A stretch of DNA of 18,121 nucleotides from Helicobacteraceae bacterium (GCA_029258405.1 JARHYY010000036.1:1-18121), one strand, 5' to 3'. Counted from the stretch's first letter, positions 6,913 through 15,064 are shown. Notes: generated by a model not told the origin, from the sequence alone. Translations and numbers: made by a program.

Positions 6913-8784
6913 ATGTCTAAACATATTTTTCAGACAGAAGTAAATCAATTGCTGGATTTAATGATACATTCCCTTTATTCTAATAAAGAAATTTTTTTAC
7001 GCGAATTAATCTCTAATGCATCAGATGCACTTGAGAAATTGCAGTACTTAACCCACACAGATGATTCTTATAAATATCTTTCCTATACACCACGCATTAA
7101 TGTCATTCTTGACAAAGAAGAACGAAAAATTATTGTTACTGATAATGGCATTGGCATGAATGAAGCAGAGCTGACCGATAATCTAGGAACTATAGCCCGA
7201 AGTGGTACAAAAGGTTTCTTAAATAATATGGTTGGTGATAAAAAGAAAGATTCCGCTCTTATAGGGCAATTTGGAGTAGGGTTTTATTCAGCTTTTATGG
7301 TTGCTAAAGAAATTCATGTAAGCTCTATGAAAGCATTAGAGCAAAATACTCATTTATGGAAAAGTGATGGAAAAGGAGAATATGAAATCTCTACTTCTGA
7401 TGCCCCTCAAGAGGAATTTGGAACAAGAATTTCTGTTTTCCTTAAAGATGATGCAGAGGAGTTTTTAGAGCACTATCGTATCAAAGAGATTATTAGGCGG
7501 TATTCTGATCATATCCCATTCCCTATTTTTTTGCATTATAAACAGAAAGAATATGACAAAGATCATAAAGAAACAGGGGAGACACAAAAAGAGGAGCAAG
7601 TCAATAAAGCCTCCGCATTATGGCGTCTTTCTAAGAGTGCAATAAAAGATGAAGAGTATAAAGAATTTTATAAATCTTTAAGCCATGATTCTGATGATCC
7701 ATTGCTATGGGTGCATACAAAAATTGAAGGAGGGTTAGAATATACAACCTTATTTTATTTTCCTAAAAAAGCTCCTTTTGATTTATATCGTGCTGATTAT
7801 CGCTCTGGTGTTAAATTGTATGTAAAAAGAGTCTTTATCACTGATGATGATAAAGAGCTCTTGCCTACTTATTTGCGATTTGTCCGTGGGATAATTGATA
7901 GCGAAGACTTGCCTTTAAATGTGAGTCGTGAAGTTTTGCAACAAAACAAAATATTAGCAAATATAAAAAGTGCTTCAACAAAAAAAATATTAAGCGAAAT
8001 AGAAAATATTGCCAATGATGAAGAATCATATAAAAGTTTTTATAAGGAATATGGGCGAGTGCTTAAAGAAGGGCTATATGGAGATTTTGAGAATCGTGAA
8101 AGACTTATGGAGCTTATGCGTTTCCCATCATCAACTAATGAAGAATTAGTTTCTTTTAAAACATATAAAGCAAGAATGCAAGAAGGGCAAAAAGCTATTT
8201 ATTATATATTAATGCAAAGTGGGCAAAGCATTCATGAATCCCCTTTACTTGAACGCTTTAAGAAAAAAAATATTGAAGTTTTATACTTTAATGAAGAAAT
8301 AGATACAATTGTAATGCCTAGTGTCCATGAGTATCAAGGGGTTAAACTCTATGCCATTGATAGCAAAGAAGCTGATGAAGAATTTGCTGATGAAAAAGTA
8401 AGTGCTGATGAAGAAAAACGTTTTGAAGGATTAATAAGCACATTTAAGGAATCTTTGAGTGAAAAAGTAGAGGATGTTCGCCTTTCAAAAAAGATGGTTG
8501 ATTCTCCTGTGTGCATTGTTTATAGCGATTCATCAAATATTGCACTTAAAAATCTCATGAGGCAAATGGGGCAAACAGCACAAATCCCAGAGAGCAAACC
8601 TATTTTAGAAATTAATCCTGATCATAGCATTTTCACAAAGCTACTCTTAGCAGATGATGATACAAGAATAAGAGAATATGCCTTATTGCTTTTTGAAGAA
8701 GCTCTATTGCTTGAGAATGGCTCTTTAGCCGATGCGGGAGATTTTGTTAAGCGTATCAATAAGGTGCTTGAGCGTAGTGTTTAA
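6913..8784 (+). CDS. htpG: Chaperone HtpG (Hsp90)
   Basis: An ATP-dependent cytosolic chaperone dimer. 623 residues, the usual bacterial size. The N-terminal GHKL ATPase domain carries ELISNASDALEKL (with the catalytic Glu and the ATP-magnesium Asn), TDNGIGMN (ATP-binding Asp), GTIARSGTK (lid) and IGQFGVGFYSAFMVA (glycine-rich lid hinge). The middle domain has LPLNVSREVLQQN, including the catalytic-loop Arg that contacts the ATP phosphate. The C-terminal dimerisation domain ends LERSV with no eukaryotic MEEVD tail. GAGGAG lies 5 bases before the ATG, and a promoter lies just upstream, so it can be expressed apart from the folP operon. argF starts 31 bases after its stop. Confidence 0.98.
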   Translation: MSKHIFQTEVNQLLDLMIHSLYSNKEIFLRELISNASDALEKLQYLTHTDDSYKYLSYTPRINVILDKEERKIIVTDNGIGMNEAELTDNLGTIARSGTKGFLNNMVGDKKKDSALIGQFGVGFYSAFMVAKEIHVSSMKALEQNTHLWKSDGKGEYEISTSDAPQEEFGTRISVFLKDDAEEFLEHYRIKEIIRRYSDHIPFPIFLHYKQKEYDKDHKETGETQKEEQVNKASALWRLSKSAIKDEEYKEFYKSLSHDSDDPLLWVHTKIEGGLEYTTLFYFPKKAPFDLYRADYRSGVKLYVKRVFITDDDKELLPTYLRFVRGIIDSEDLPLNVSREVLQQNKILANIKSASTKKILSEIENIANDEESYKSFYKEYGRVLKEGLYGDFENRERLMELMRFPSSTNEELVSFKTYKARMQEGQKAIYYILMQSGQSIHESPLLERFKKKNIEVLYFNEEIDTIVMPSVHEYQGVKLYAIDSKEADEEFADEKVSADEEKRFEGLISTFKESLSEKVEDVRLSKKMVDSPVCIVYSDSSNIALKNLMRQMGQTAQIPESKPILEINPDHSIFTKLLLADDDTRIREYALLLFEEALLLENGSLADAGDFVKRINKVLERSV

Positions 8785-8815
8785 TAGTTAGAAAACAAAG
8801 CATAGGGGATAGGAG

Positions 8816-9739
8816 ATGAAGCATTTTCTTACTTTAAAAGATTTCACAAAAGAAGAAATATTTGATATAGTTGAGTTATCAAGAAATATTAAAAAAAAAT
8901 TTAAAGATGGTATTTGTGAGAATCTTCTTCAAAACAAAACTTTAGCAATGATTTTTGAAAAAAGTTCTACTCGTACGCGCGTAAGTTTTGAGGCGGGTAT
9001 ATATCAGCTAGGAGGCATTGGGCTTTTCTTGTCAAATAGAGATTTGCAGCTTGGGCGAGGTGAAGAGGTAAGGGATACAGCAAGAGTTATTTCTTCAATG
9101 GTGGATATGGTCATGATGCGTACAGCATCACATACGCATTTAATGGAGTTTGCTGATTATTCTGCTGTGCCTGTTATTAATGGCTTAAGTGATTTGTACC
9201 ACCCCACACAAATACTTGCTGATTATTTAACCATGATTGAATGCCATAAAGATAAAAACCCTATTGTTGCATATATAGGCGATGGTAATAATATGGCACA
9301 TTCTTGGCTTATGTTGGCTTCAAAGATGGGATTTGAACTTCGTTTAGCAACCCCTAGGGGCTATGAACCTAATATGATGATATATGAAGATGCTTTGAAT
9401 TTCGCAGAAGAAAGCGGAGCAAAAATTATTTTAATGAGTGATCCAAAAGATGCAGTTAGTGGTGCTGATGTAGTAGCCACAGATACTTGGACATCAATGG
9501 GATATGAGGAAGAAAAACAGCAGCGGCTTAAAGACTTTAAGGGTTTTTGTGTAGATACCGCTTTGTTTTCTTTAGCAAAAGAAGATGCGATTTTTTTGCA
9601 CTGTCTGCCAGCATATCGCGGGCAGGAAGTAAGTGATAGAGTGCTAGAATGCGAAAGAAGTGCAGTTTTCTTAGAGGCAGAAAACCGTCTACATATACAA
9701 AAAGGAATAATGGTGTGGCTAGTTCAAAAAAGAAACTAA
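8816..9739 (+). CDS. argF: Ornithine carbamoyltransferase
   Basis: Makes citrulline from ornithine and carbamoyl phosphate in arginine synthesis. 307 residues, the family length. Key motifs are present: the carbamoyl-phosphate loop STRTR at 51-55 within FEKSSTRTRVSFE, LYHPTQILADYLT, the ornithine-site segment DTWTSMG, and FLHCLPAYRG with the catalytic Cys. The ATG follows AGGGG at 8 bases; a second AGGAG overlaps too close to be used. H. pylori lacks this gene and depends on external arginine, while Campylobacter jejuni has argF directly before a UPF0763 gene and hemN, the order seen here. The next gene starts inside its last codons. Confidence 0.96.
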   Translation: MKHFLTLKDFTKEEIFDIVELSRNIKKKFKDGICENLLQNKTLAMIFEKSSTRTRVSFEAGIYQLGGIGLFLSNRDLQLGRGEEVRDTARVISSMVDMVMMRTASHTHLMEFADYSAVPVINGLSDLYHPTQILADYLTMIECHKDKNPIVAYIGDGNNMAHSWLMLASKMGFELRLATPRGYEPNMMIYEDALNFAEESGAKIILMSDPKDAVSGADVVATDTWTSMGYEEEKQQRLKDFKGFCVDTALFSLAKEDAIFLHCLPAYRGQEVSDRVLECERSAVFLEAENRLHIQKGIMVWLVQKRN

Positions 9740-10179
9740 AAGAAGAAAAATTATCAAAAAGCGTTGAACTCTTAGAAAAGATTGAAAAGAGAATTTTAAG
9801 AGGTTTAAAAAATAACTTTATGGACACACAGCAAGAGGGCGACTCATTTGTGCTTACCCCTTTAAATGGTAACCATAAAGACACTGAACCCTATTTTCTC
9901 CATCTCAAAGAACAAAAATGGGTGCTTATGCCTAATGAAATGTTCTTAGATATGATTGAGCTTTTACATTCAAGCTATGAAGAAAGATTTTGTATGCAGC
10001 TAGAAAGAGAAATTGCTAGGCAGATGCCAAGAGATTTTGATGATATTTGGGAGATAGCCATTACAGAAATAAAAAAAAGCAAAAAAGGAATTTTAAAGGT
10101 TGATCCAGAATGCCTCATTGCATCTATCAAGAAACAACATCCTCATTTGTTTGTACAACTTGATATTGATTGGCCATAA
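9715..10179 (+). CDS. UPF0763/DUF2603 family conserved hypothetical protein
   Basis: 154 residues from GTG at 9715. This start is set by AAAGGA 8 bases upstream and by the absence of a usable start after argF; the gene overlaps the argF 3' end by 25 bases in another frame. A frame extension back to 9649 would lie wholly inside argF. The protein begins with a Lys/Ser/Glu-rich helix, then a mixed domain with FVLTPLNGNHKDTEPYFLHL and KWVLMPNEMFLDMIELL, and ends LDIDWP. By position it matches H. pylori HP0664 and C. jejuni Cj0993c, which I recall as the uncharacterised UPF0763 (DUF2603) family restricted to epsilonproteobacteria. No function is known. Constant linkage to hemN is the only clue. 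Confidence 0.78.
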   Translation: MASSKKKLKEEKLSKSVELLEKIEKRILRGLKNNFMDTQQEGDSFVLTPLNGNHKDTEPYFLHLKEQKWVLMPNEMFLDMIELLHSSYEERFCMQLEREIARQMPRDFDDIWEIAITEIKKSKKGILKVDPECLIASIKKQHPHLFVQLDIDWP

Positions 10180-10191
10180 TAAGGGGGATTA

Positions 10192-11562
10192 ATGATAAAA
10201 AAAATTGATATTCAAAAATTTGCCGCCTATTCTAAACCCGGACCTCGTTACACAAGCTACCCTACAGCGAATGAATTTCATGAAAATTTTTCTTATGATG
10301 ATTATATAAAATTTCTTACCTCTGATAAATCGTCTTTATCGCTTTATATCCACCTTCCTTTTTGTCGTTCTGCCTGTTATTTTTGTGGTTGTAATGTCAT
10401 CTACACAAGTAAGCAAGAAAAGAAAAACCGTTATATTAAATATCTCAACAAGGAATTACATTTGCTCAAGCAATATATGGATTGCTCAAGAGAGGTTGTG
10501 CAGCTGCATTTAGGAGGCGGCACACCAACATTTATGAGCCATACAGAGCTTAAAGAAATCCTTGATATGATTTATGAGGTTTTTCCACATTTTTCGCTTT
10601 TTGCAGAAAATAGCTGTGAGATAGACCCAAGATATTTTAGCAAGCAACAAATGCAAACACTTCATGATGGTAAAATAAATAGACTAAGTTTTGGCATACA
10701 AGATTTTGATATTAATGTTCAAAATACCATTCATCGCATACAATCTCAAGAGCTTGTTAGCGATGCGTTAAAACTTGCTCGAGATTTTGGTGTCCATTCT
10801 ATTAATTTTGATTTGATATATGGTTTGCCTAAACAAAATCTTGAAAGTTTTAAAAGAACATTAGATATTGTTTATAGCATGAAACCAGAAAGATTGGCGA
10901 TTTTTAACTATGCTCATGTTCCATGGCTCAAAAAAAATATGCGTAAAATTAACGAACATGAGCTTCCATCGCCGCGTGAAAAATTGCAAATTTTAGATTA
11001 CACTATTAATTTTTTGCAAGAAAGAGGCTATATGATGATAGGAATGGACCATTTTGCACAGCCTCATGATGAGCTCTATAAGGCATTTTGTGAAAAAACA
11101 TTGCGAAGAAATTTTCAAGGTTACACAACCAAAAGGGGCACTCAAACGATTGGAATAGGGTTAAGTGCAATTGGAGAAGGACAATTTTATTATGCCCAAA
11201 ACCATAAAGAGCTTCATGAATATGAAAAATCTCTTGATAAAGGCATATTACCTTTATACAAAGGCATTACATTGAGCGAGGAAGATTATCTGCGTAAAAC
11301 AATTATTATGGAAATAATGAGCAATCTTAAACTTGATTATACTGCCATTAATGAAACATTTAAAATTAATTTTTGTGAATATTTCAAGCATGTCTTAGAC
11401 GAAATGAAAGAATTTGAGCAAATAGGGCTTGTAGAGCTTAAGCCTGATTCTCTAGAAGTTACTGCTGATGGTATTTTGCTTGTTCGTAATCTTGTAATGC
11501 CTTTTGATAGTTTTTTAAAAAAATCAGTACATACTCAAAAACAATTCAGCAAAACAATATAG
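10192..11562 (+). CDS. hemN: Oxygen-independent coproporphyrinogen III dehydrogenase HemN
   Basis: A radical SAM enzyme that decarboxylates two propionates of coproporphyrinogen III to give protoporphyrinogen IX without oxygen. 456 residues, matching the family. It has the HemN-specific N-terminus PGPRYTSYPTA at 17-26 and YIHLPFCRSACYFCGC, with cluster cysteines 58, 62 and 65 and the extra Cys67 typical of HemN. The SAM motif LGGGTPTF and the later YGLPKQ and MIGMDHFAQP segments, plus the C-terminal HemN domain, are present. An AAGGGGG precedes the ATG by 6 bases. It sits between the UPF0763 gene (12-base gap) and the iron-sulfur protein (10-base gap), as in H. pylori HP0664-HP0666. It is the true enzyme, in contrast to hemW at 1052-2092. 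Confidence 0.95.
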   Translation: MIKKIDIQKFAAYSKPGPRYTSYPTANEFHENFSYDDYIKFLTSDKSSLSLYIHLPFCRSACYFCGCNVIYTSKQEKKNRYIKYLNKELHLLKQYMDCSREVVQLHLGGGTPTFMSHTELKEILDMIYEVFPHFSLFAENSCEIDPRYFSKQQMQTLHDGKINRLSFGIQDFDINVQNTIHRIQSQELVSDALKLARDFGVHSINFDLIYGLPKQNLESFKRTLDIVYSMKPERLAIFNYAHVPWLKKNMRKINEHELPSPREKLQILDYTINFLQERGYMMIGMDHFAQPHDELYKAFCEKTLRRNFQGYTTKRGTQTIGIGLSAIGEGQFYYAQNHKELHEYEKSLDKGILPLYKGITLSEEDYLRKTIIMEIMSNLKLDYTAINETFKINFCEYFKHVLDEMKEFEQIGLVELKPDSLEVTADGILLVRNLVMPFDSFLKKSVHTQKQFSKTI

Positions 11563-11572
11563 GATTATTAAA

Positions 11573-12856
11573 ATGTTTGATTTTAAATCTGTTGCTGATG
11601 CTTGTGTGAAATGTGGAAAATGTATCCCTGATTGTACAATTTATAAGATTAGTGGCGATGAAGTCCATTCTCCAAGAGGTTTTATTGAGCTCTTAGGTGC
11701 ATATCAAAAAGGTCAATTAGAATTGGATAAGCAGATGAAAAATGTTTTTGAAAGTTGTTTTTTATGCACCCACTGTGTTAATGTTTGTCCGAGTTCATTG
11801 CCAACAGATGAGATCATTGAGGAAGTGAGGGCAGACATTGCAAAGACTTTTGGAATTGCATGGTATAAGAGGTTGTTTTTTTACCTTCTGAAGCACAGAA
11901 ACATGATGAACTTTTTTTCAGCTTGCGGGGCATTATTGAGCCCTCTTTTATTTAAAGAAATAAGGGGAGGTGGTGGTTTAGTGCCACGATTTCCTTTGCC
12001 TTTTATAGCTAAAAGGGTTATCCCAAAATCATATCATAAAAGTTTTTTAGAAAAATATCCTGAAGAAATTTTATCATCAAACAGCAAGAAAACAGCTCGT
12101 AGAGTAGCGATTTTTATTGGTTGTTTAAGTAATTATAATTATGTGAGTGTGGGTGATTCTTTACTCTCTATTCTTGATACATTAGGCATTGATGTTTTCT
12201 TGGCAAAAAGTCAGCAATGTTGTGGCGCACCAGCGTATTTTACAGGAGATAAAGAAACCGTTTTTAAGCTTATTGAAAAAAACCTTATTTATTTTGAAAG
12301 TTTTATTGATTCTGTAGAAGCCGTCTTAATACCTGAAGCAACTTGTGCAGCCATGATTTTGCACGATTGGCAAAGAATTATTAAGGACAAACCAGAACTT
12401 CAAGAAAAAATGCAAAAGATTACAGCAAAATTTACTATGGCTAGTCAATGGCTTTATGCCCACACCCATTTGCATGCTATTCTTGCTAGCAAGAAAAAAC
12501 AAGACAAAATTATTACCTACCATGATCCATGCCATGCACGTAAAGTGCTTAAGATATTTCAAGAACCTCGTTTTTTAATTCAGCAAAATTATTCTATTCA
12601 AGAAATGAGCGATCCTAATAGCTGTTGTGGTTTTGGGGGCATTACCATGCAAACAGAAAAATACGAATATGCTCATAAAGTTGGCGAGAACAAAGCATTA
12701 ATGATAAAAGAAAGTGGTGCAGAAATTGTTAGTGCTGAATGTAATGCTTGTCGCATGCAGCTTAATAATGCCATGCATCAATCTGGAGTTAAAGTGCTTT
12801 TTGTGCATCCTTTAGAGCTTATTGCTGATGCTATTAAAGATAATGAACATGGCTGA
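11573..12856 (+). CDS. GlpC/GlcF/LutA-type iron-sulfur protein with two CCG domains
   Basis: 427 residues, likely the electron-transfer subunit of a membrane-linked dehydrogenase. Two ferredoxin-type [4Fe-4S] motifs come first: C11-C14-C17-C21 (CVKCGKCIPDC) and C62-C65-C68-C72 (CFLCTHCVNVCP). Two cysteine-rich CCG domains follow, with Cys-Cys-Gly at residues 216-218 and 351-353 and an accompanying DPCHARKV. This layout fits GlpC, GlcF and LutA, which accept electrons from glycerol-3-phosphate, glycolate or lactate dehydrogenases. The H. pylori homologue HP0666 is annotated glpC. No partner flavoprotein gene lies nearby, so the substrate is open. The start follows an AGGA about 10 bases upstream. 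Its stop overlaps the next gene's start by 8 bases. Confidence 0.85.
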   Translation: MFDFKSVADACVKCGKCIPDCTIYKISGDEVHSPRGFIELLGAYQKGQLELDKQMKNVFESCFLCTHCVNVCPSSLPTDEIIEEVRADIAKTFGIAWYKRLFFYLLKHRNMMNFFSACGALLSPLLFKEIRGGGGLVPRFPLPFIAKRVIPKSYHKSFLEKYPEEILSSNSKKTARRVAIFIGCLSNYNYVSVGDSLLSILDTLGIDVFLAKSQQCCGAPAYFTGDKETVFKLIEKNLIYFESFIDSVEAVLIPEATCAAMILHDWQRIIKDKPELQEKMQKITAKFTMASQWLYAHTHLHAILASKKKQDKIITYHDPCHARKVLKIFQEPRFLIQQNYSIQEMSDPNSCCGFGGITMQTEKYEYAHKVGENKALMIKESGAEIVSAECNACRMQLNNAMHQSGVKVLFVHPLELIADAIKDNEHG

Positions 12857-13439
12857 AATTTTCACAGAAAATTTATTAAGAGAAGAAATATGTAATATTT
12901 CAAGAGTAATGTTTGAAAAAAATTTTTTTGGTGCTTTTCATGGCTCTATTTCTGCTAAGCTTAGCAATAATCGCTTTTTTATTAATTCTTATAATGCTTG
13001 CTTTGGTTCTATGGCAACAAATGATATTGTTACTCTTTATAGTAAAAAAGATTATCGTTGGAATGAAGCAAGTATGGACACCCCAATTCATGTATCTATT
13101 TACCAAAACTTAAGCGATGCAAAAAGCATTGCCTTTTGTTTTCCAATTTTCACCATGAATTATTCAGCGATACATGATGTTATTATTCCGCATGACTATT
13201 TTGGTTCAAAATTAGGCAAAGAGTTTATTGTATATAACCCAAGAAATTTTGAAAGCTGGCATGAGAGGGCAGAAGTAGAAATTTATCGCTTTTTTAAAGA
13301 GAAAAAGACAAGAATTATGATTATTCGTGATTATGGAGTGTTTGTATATGCAAGAGATCTAATACAGCTTGTAAAAACCATTACTATTTTGGAGAATACT
13401 TGTCAAATGCTCTATTGGAATATTGCTATTTCTAGCTAA
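12849..13439 (+). CDS. Class II aldolase/adducin-like protein lacking metal ligands
   Basis: 196 residues from ATG at 12849, which overlaps the upstream stop by 8 bases and has AAAGA about 8 bases before it; an ATG two codons earlier is also possible. The fold is suggested by GAFHGSISAKLSNNRFFINS, the position of the family's GxSGNIS-R-x-(h)-TPSG loop, then IHVSIYQNLSDAKSIAFCFP, which matches (I)H-x-x-(I)Y-...-VVHTHP, and IIRDYGVFVYARDLIQLVKT...LE, which matches LRNHGvlv-G-tl-eA...LE. The HxH zinc pair is replaced by Phe96 and Phe98, and the third His by Tyr162, so aldolase chemistry is unlikely. It may be a structural or regulatory relative. It closes the argF-UPF0763-hemN run; nothing else in the sequence indicates its role. 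Confidence 0.65.
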   Translation: MAEIFTENLLREEICNISRVMFEKNFFGAFHGSISAKLSNNRFFINSYNACFGSMATNDIVTLYSKKDYRWNEASMDTPIHVSIYQNLSDAKSIAFCFPIFTMNYSAIHDVIIPHDYFGSKLGKEFIVYNPRNFESWHERAEVEIYRFFKEKKTRIMIIRDYGVFVYARDLIQLVKTITILENTCQMLYWNIAISS

Positions 13440-13916
13440 GCCATGGAAATGTAAATTGCAGCCCTCAAAGACCAATAAAACTTATTCCAAAGCAAATTCA
13501 AGAAGATATATCGAGGACAAAATAAGATGTATTTAAGATGCTAAAACCTTTTAACGATAAAACTATAGCATAGGAATACTAAATATAATATAAATTTTAA
13601 GCGTAAAAGTTTTAATAAGCTCAAACACAATAACTGTGCAACTTGTTCCCCTACAAATATTTACAAGCATAAAACAGTGAGTTTAAGTAAAATATACTAT
13701 ATCTCACTATAAACCTACAAATTCAAATGAGGGAGTGTTTATGTATTGAAATGTTTGTGTGGTTTGGGGGTAGAGATATAATATCAAAGGGTTGGGTATT
13801 GCTAAAGAATAAAATATTCCTTAAGTTGTTTTATTATGAATCAAATAGTTTAATGAAACTAATAAAAAGTTCTTATAAAAGAGTGAAAAACCTTATAAAA
13901 GGAGTTAGTGATTCTT

Positions 13917-14084
13917 ATGAATAAAGAATCTAAAGATGACATAAAACACTTCTCAAAAGTTCCTTGTTTATCTCAATGAGATAAAATGAATATTAAAACA
14001 ATGGCAAGTTGTGTTGTTGAAGGCTACTTGTTCAATTTAGAGCAGGGAAAACTTGGAGACAATATCAAAGAGCTCTATCGCTAA
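13917..14084 (+). pseudogene. Possible gene remnant interrupted by an in-frame TGA
   Basis: A frame from ATG 13917 reads MNKESKDDIKHFSKVPCLSQ, then TGA at 13977-13979, and continues open for 34 more codons (DKMNIKTMASCVVEGYLFNL, then ...GDNIKELYR) to TAA at 14082-14084. The downstream part has a balanced, protein-like composition unlike the surrounding AT-rich DNA. A TGG-to-TGA change would explain the stop. A new ATG at 13986 could restart translation and give a 32-residue peptide, but its ribosome binding site is weak. The upstream start has AAAAGGAG 12 bases away and overlaps the end of another short frame. I do not recognise the family. It could also be chance. Confidence 0.3.
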
Positions 14085-14240
14085 AAGACTTATCAAATAA
14101 ATATTTAAGTGATAAGGAATGTTTTGTGTAAAATACTCAAAAGTACGATTAATAAGCACTTTGGCTTTTAAAATTTTATAGATGTAAAAAGTTTTTTATA
14201 TTGCAAAAACTTAAATGTATATCTTGATTGTGAAAAATAT

Positions 14241-14337
14241 ACAAGGATACTGCCAATATTGCATTTACTTTTAAAATTACCTACTTTGATTTTTAATAGA
14301 ATAATTTATTGCAATATTAGTACTGTTTTATCCTTGT
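14241..14337. repeat. Bipartite inverted repeat
   Basis: The left arm is ACAAGGATA (14241-14249) plus AATATTGCA (14255-14263). The right arm is TGCAATATT (14310-14318) plus TATCCTTGT (14329-14337), the exact reverse complements in mirrored order. The blocks are separated by 5 bases on the left and 10 on the right; the arms flank a 46-base AT-rich centre. It could be the ends of a small defunct element, a cruciform or a regulator site. No function can be assigned. Confidence 0.5.
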
Positions 14338-14726
14338 TTGCTAGTTGTATCTTAAATTGAAGAAATAAATTATTAAGGTTTATTTAATATTCTCATATAT
14401 AAAGTTTTATTTATATTTGCGCTCATGTTGATTGATGTTTTGTGCAATATTTTTATGGTTGTATAGTTTCTTGCTTATTTTAATTATTGTTGTATTTTTC
14501 TTAGAAGTTTTGTTTGTAAATATTGATATTGATAGATGTAATAGATAGATGATTAAAAATCTTAATCATACTCAAACCTTTAAAGATTGTGATTATTCTT
14601 GTATATAGTTACCTTGGAATGATTCTTATTGTAATATTGTATTTTTTAATACTTCTTAATAATAGTTTAATAAAAGATTTTTTCTGAATTTTAATAAATG
14701 CAGAATGAGAGATTCCAATAAAGCAC

Positions 14727-14755
14727 TTGACAAGCAATAAAAAATAATATATAAT
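14727..14755 (+). promoter_or_regulatory. Consensus promoter of the tRNA-Lys/tRNA-Glu operon
   Basis: TTGACA at 14727-14732 and TATAAT at 14750-14755, both exact consensus, are separated by 17 bases. Transcription would start near 14762, about 23 bases before mature tRNA-Lys. A full -35 box is unusual in Helicobacter, where the vegetative sigma factor mainly reads the -10, and it suits a strong stable-RNA promoter. Confidence 0.85.
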
Positions 14756-14784
14756 TCTCTTTCCTTTTAAAGAGAAAAAGACAA

Positions 14785-14860
<76 letters not shown>

Positions 14861-14866
14861 CTTTTT

Positions 14867-14941
14867 GACCCCGTCATCTAGCGGTTAGGATACCACCCTT
14901 TCACGGTGGCTACGGGAGTTCGAGTCTCCTCGGGGTCACCA
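14867..14941 (+). tRNA. tRNA-Glu (UUC)
   Basis: A 75-base cloverleaf with acceptor stem GACCCCG/CGGGGTC and encoded CCA. The anticodon stem CCACC/GGTGG encloses the loop CTTTCAC, giving anticodon TTC for GAA and GAG. The D loop contains AGCGGTTAGGA and the T loop TTCGAGT, as is usual for bacterial tRNA-Glu. It is downstream of tRNA-Lys in one transcript. T-rich DNA follows, and the hairpin at 15008-15055 is the first candidate terminator. Confidence 0.97.
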
Positions 14942-15007
14942 TATTTTTGTTTTTATCTCTTTTTTGTATATAAATATATAGTATTGTTTATCTTTTTATT
15001 TTTGTGA

Positions 15008-15055
15008 AATAGGGCTCTATCTATCGTGTACATAAGATTGATTTGTAGCCCTATT
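15008..15055. terminator. Inverted repeat between convergent tRNA operon and rrf2, possible bidirectional terminator
   Basis: AATAGGGCT (15008-15016) and AGCCCTATT (15047-15055) form a perfect 9-bp stem around a 30-base loop, placed just beyond the rrf2 stop and downstream of the tRNAs. Short T-rich tracts flank it on both sides, but the loop is long, so termination efficiency is uncertain. Confidence 0.5.
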
Positions 15056-15064
15056 AACTTTTGC

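Larger units (their letters stand above)
13440..14726. other. AT-rich region without a convincing gene; possible decayed coding sequence
   Basis: About 1.3 kb between the aldolase-like gene and the tRNA promoter. No frame is long or has recognisable domains. Short open segments are seen: 13436-13525 (HGNVNCSPQRPIKLIPKQIQ... to TAA), continuing in the same frame after the stop to a TAG near 13568; a Lys/Asn-rich, CxxC-containing segment at roughly 13566-13710; a 65-codon frame at 13727-13924 without a ribosome binding site; and the stop-interrupted frame at 13917-14084. From 14085 to 14720 stops are frequent in all frames, and the sequence is rich in T runs. It also holds the inverted repeat at 14241-14337. 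No transposase, integrase or CRISPR repeat is visible. Confidence 0.5.

Noticed and set aside
13676..13708. AGTGAG...CTCACT pair as a terminator for the argF-hemN run
   Set aside because: Only 6 bp, with a 21-base loop, no T-run and about 240 bases from the last stop codon.
13727..13924. 65-codon frame in the gene-poor region as a real gene
   Set aside because: No ribosome binding site before its ATG, no recognisable family and an odd composition. It may be chance or debris, so it is mentioned only within the region entry.
13977..13979. TGA read as selenocysteine
   Set aside because: No SECIS-like hairpin is evident directly downstream, and no selenoprotein family is recognised; a nonsense change is simpler.
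13440..14784. Integrated mobile element at the tRNA locus
   Set aside because: The tRNAs are intact, no integrase or transposase frame is seen, and no duplicated tRNA 3' end is found in the window.
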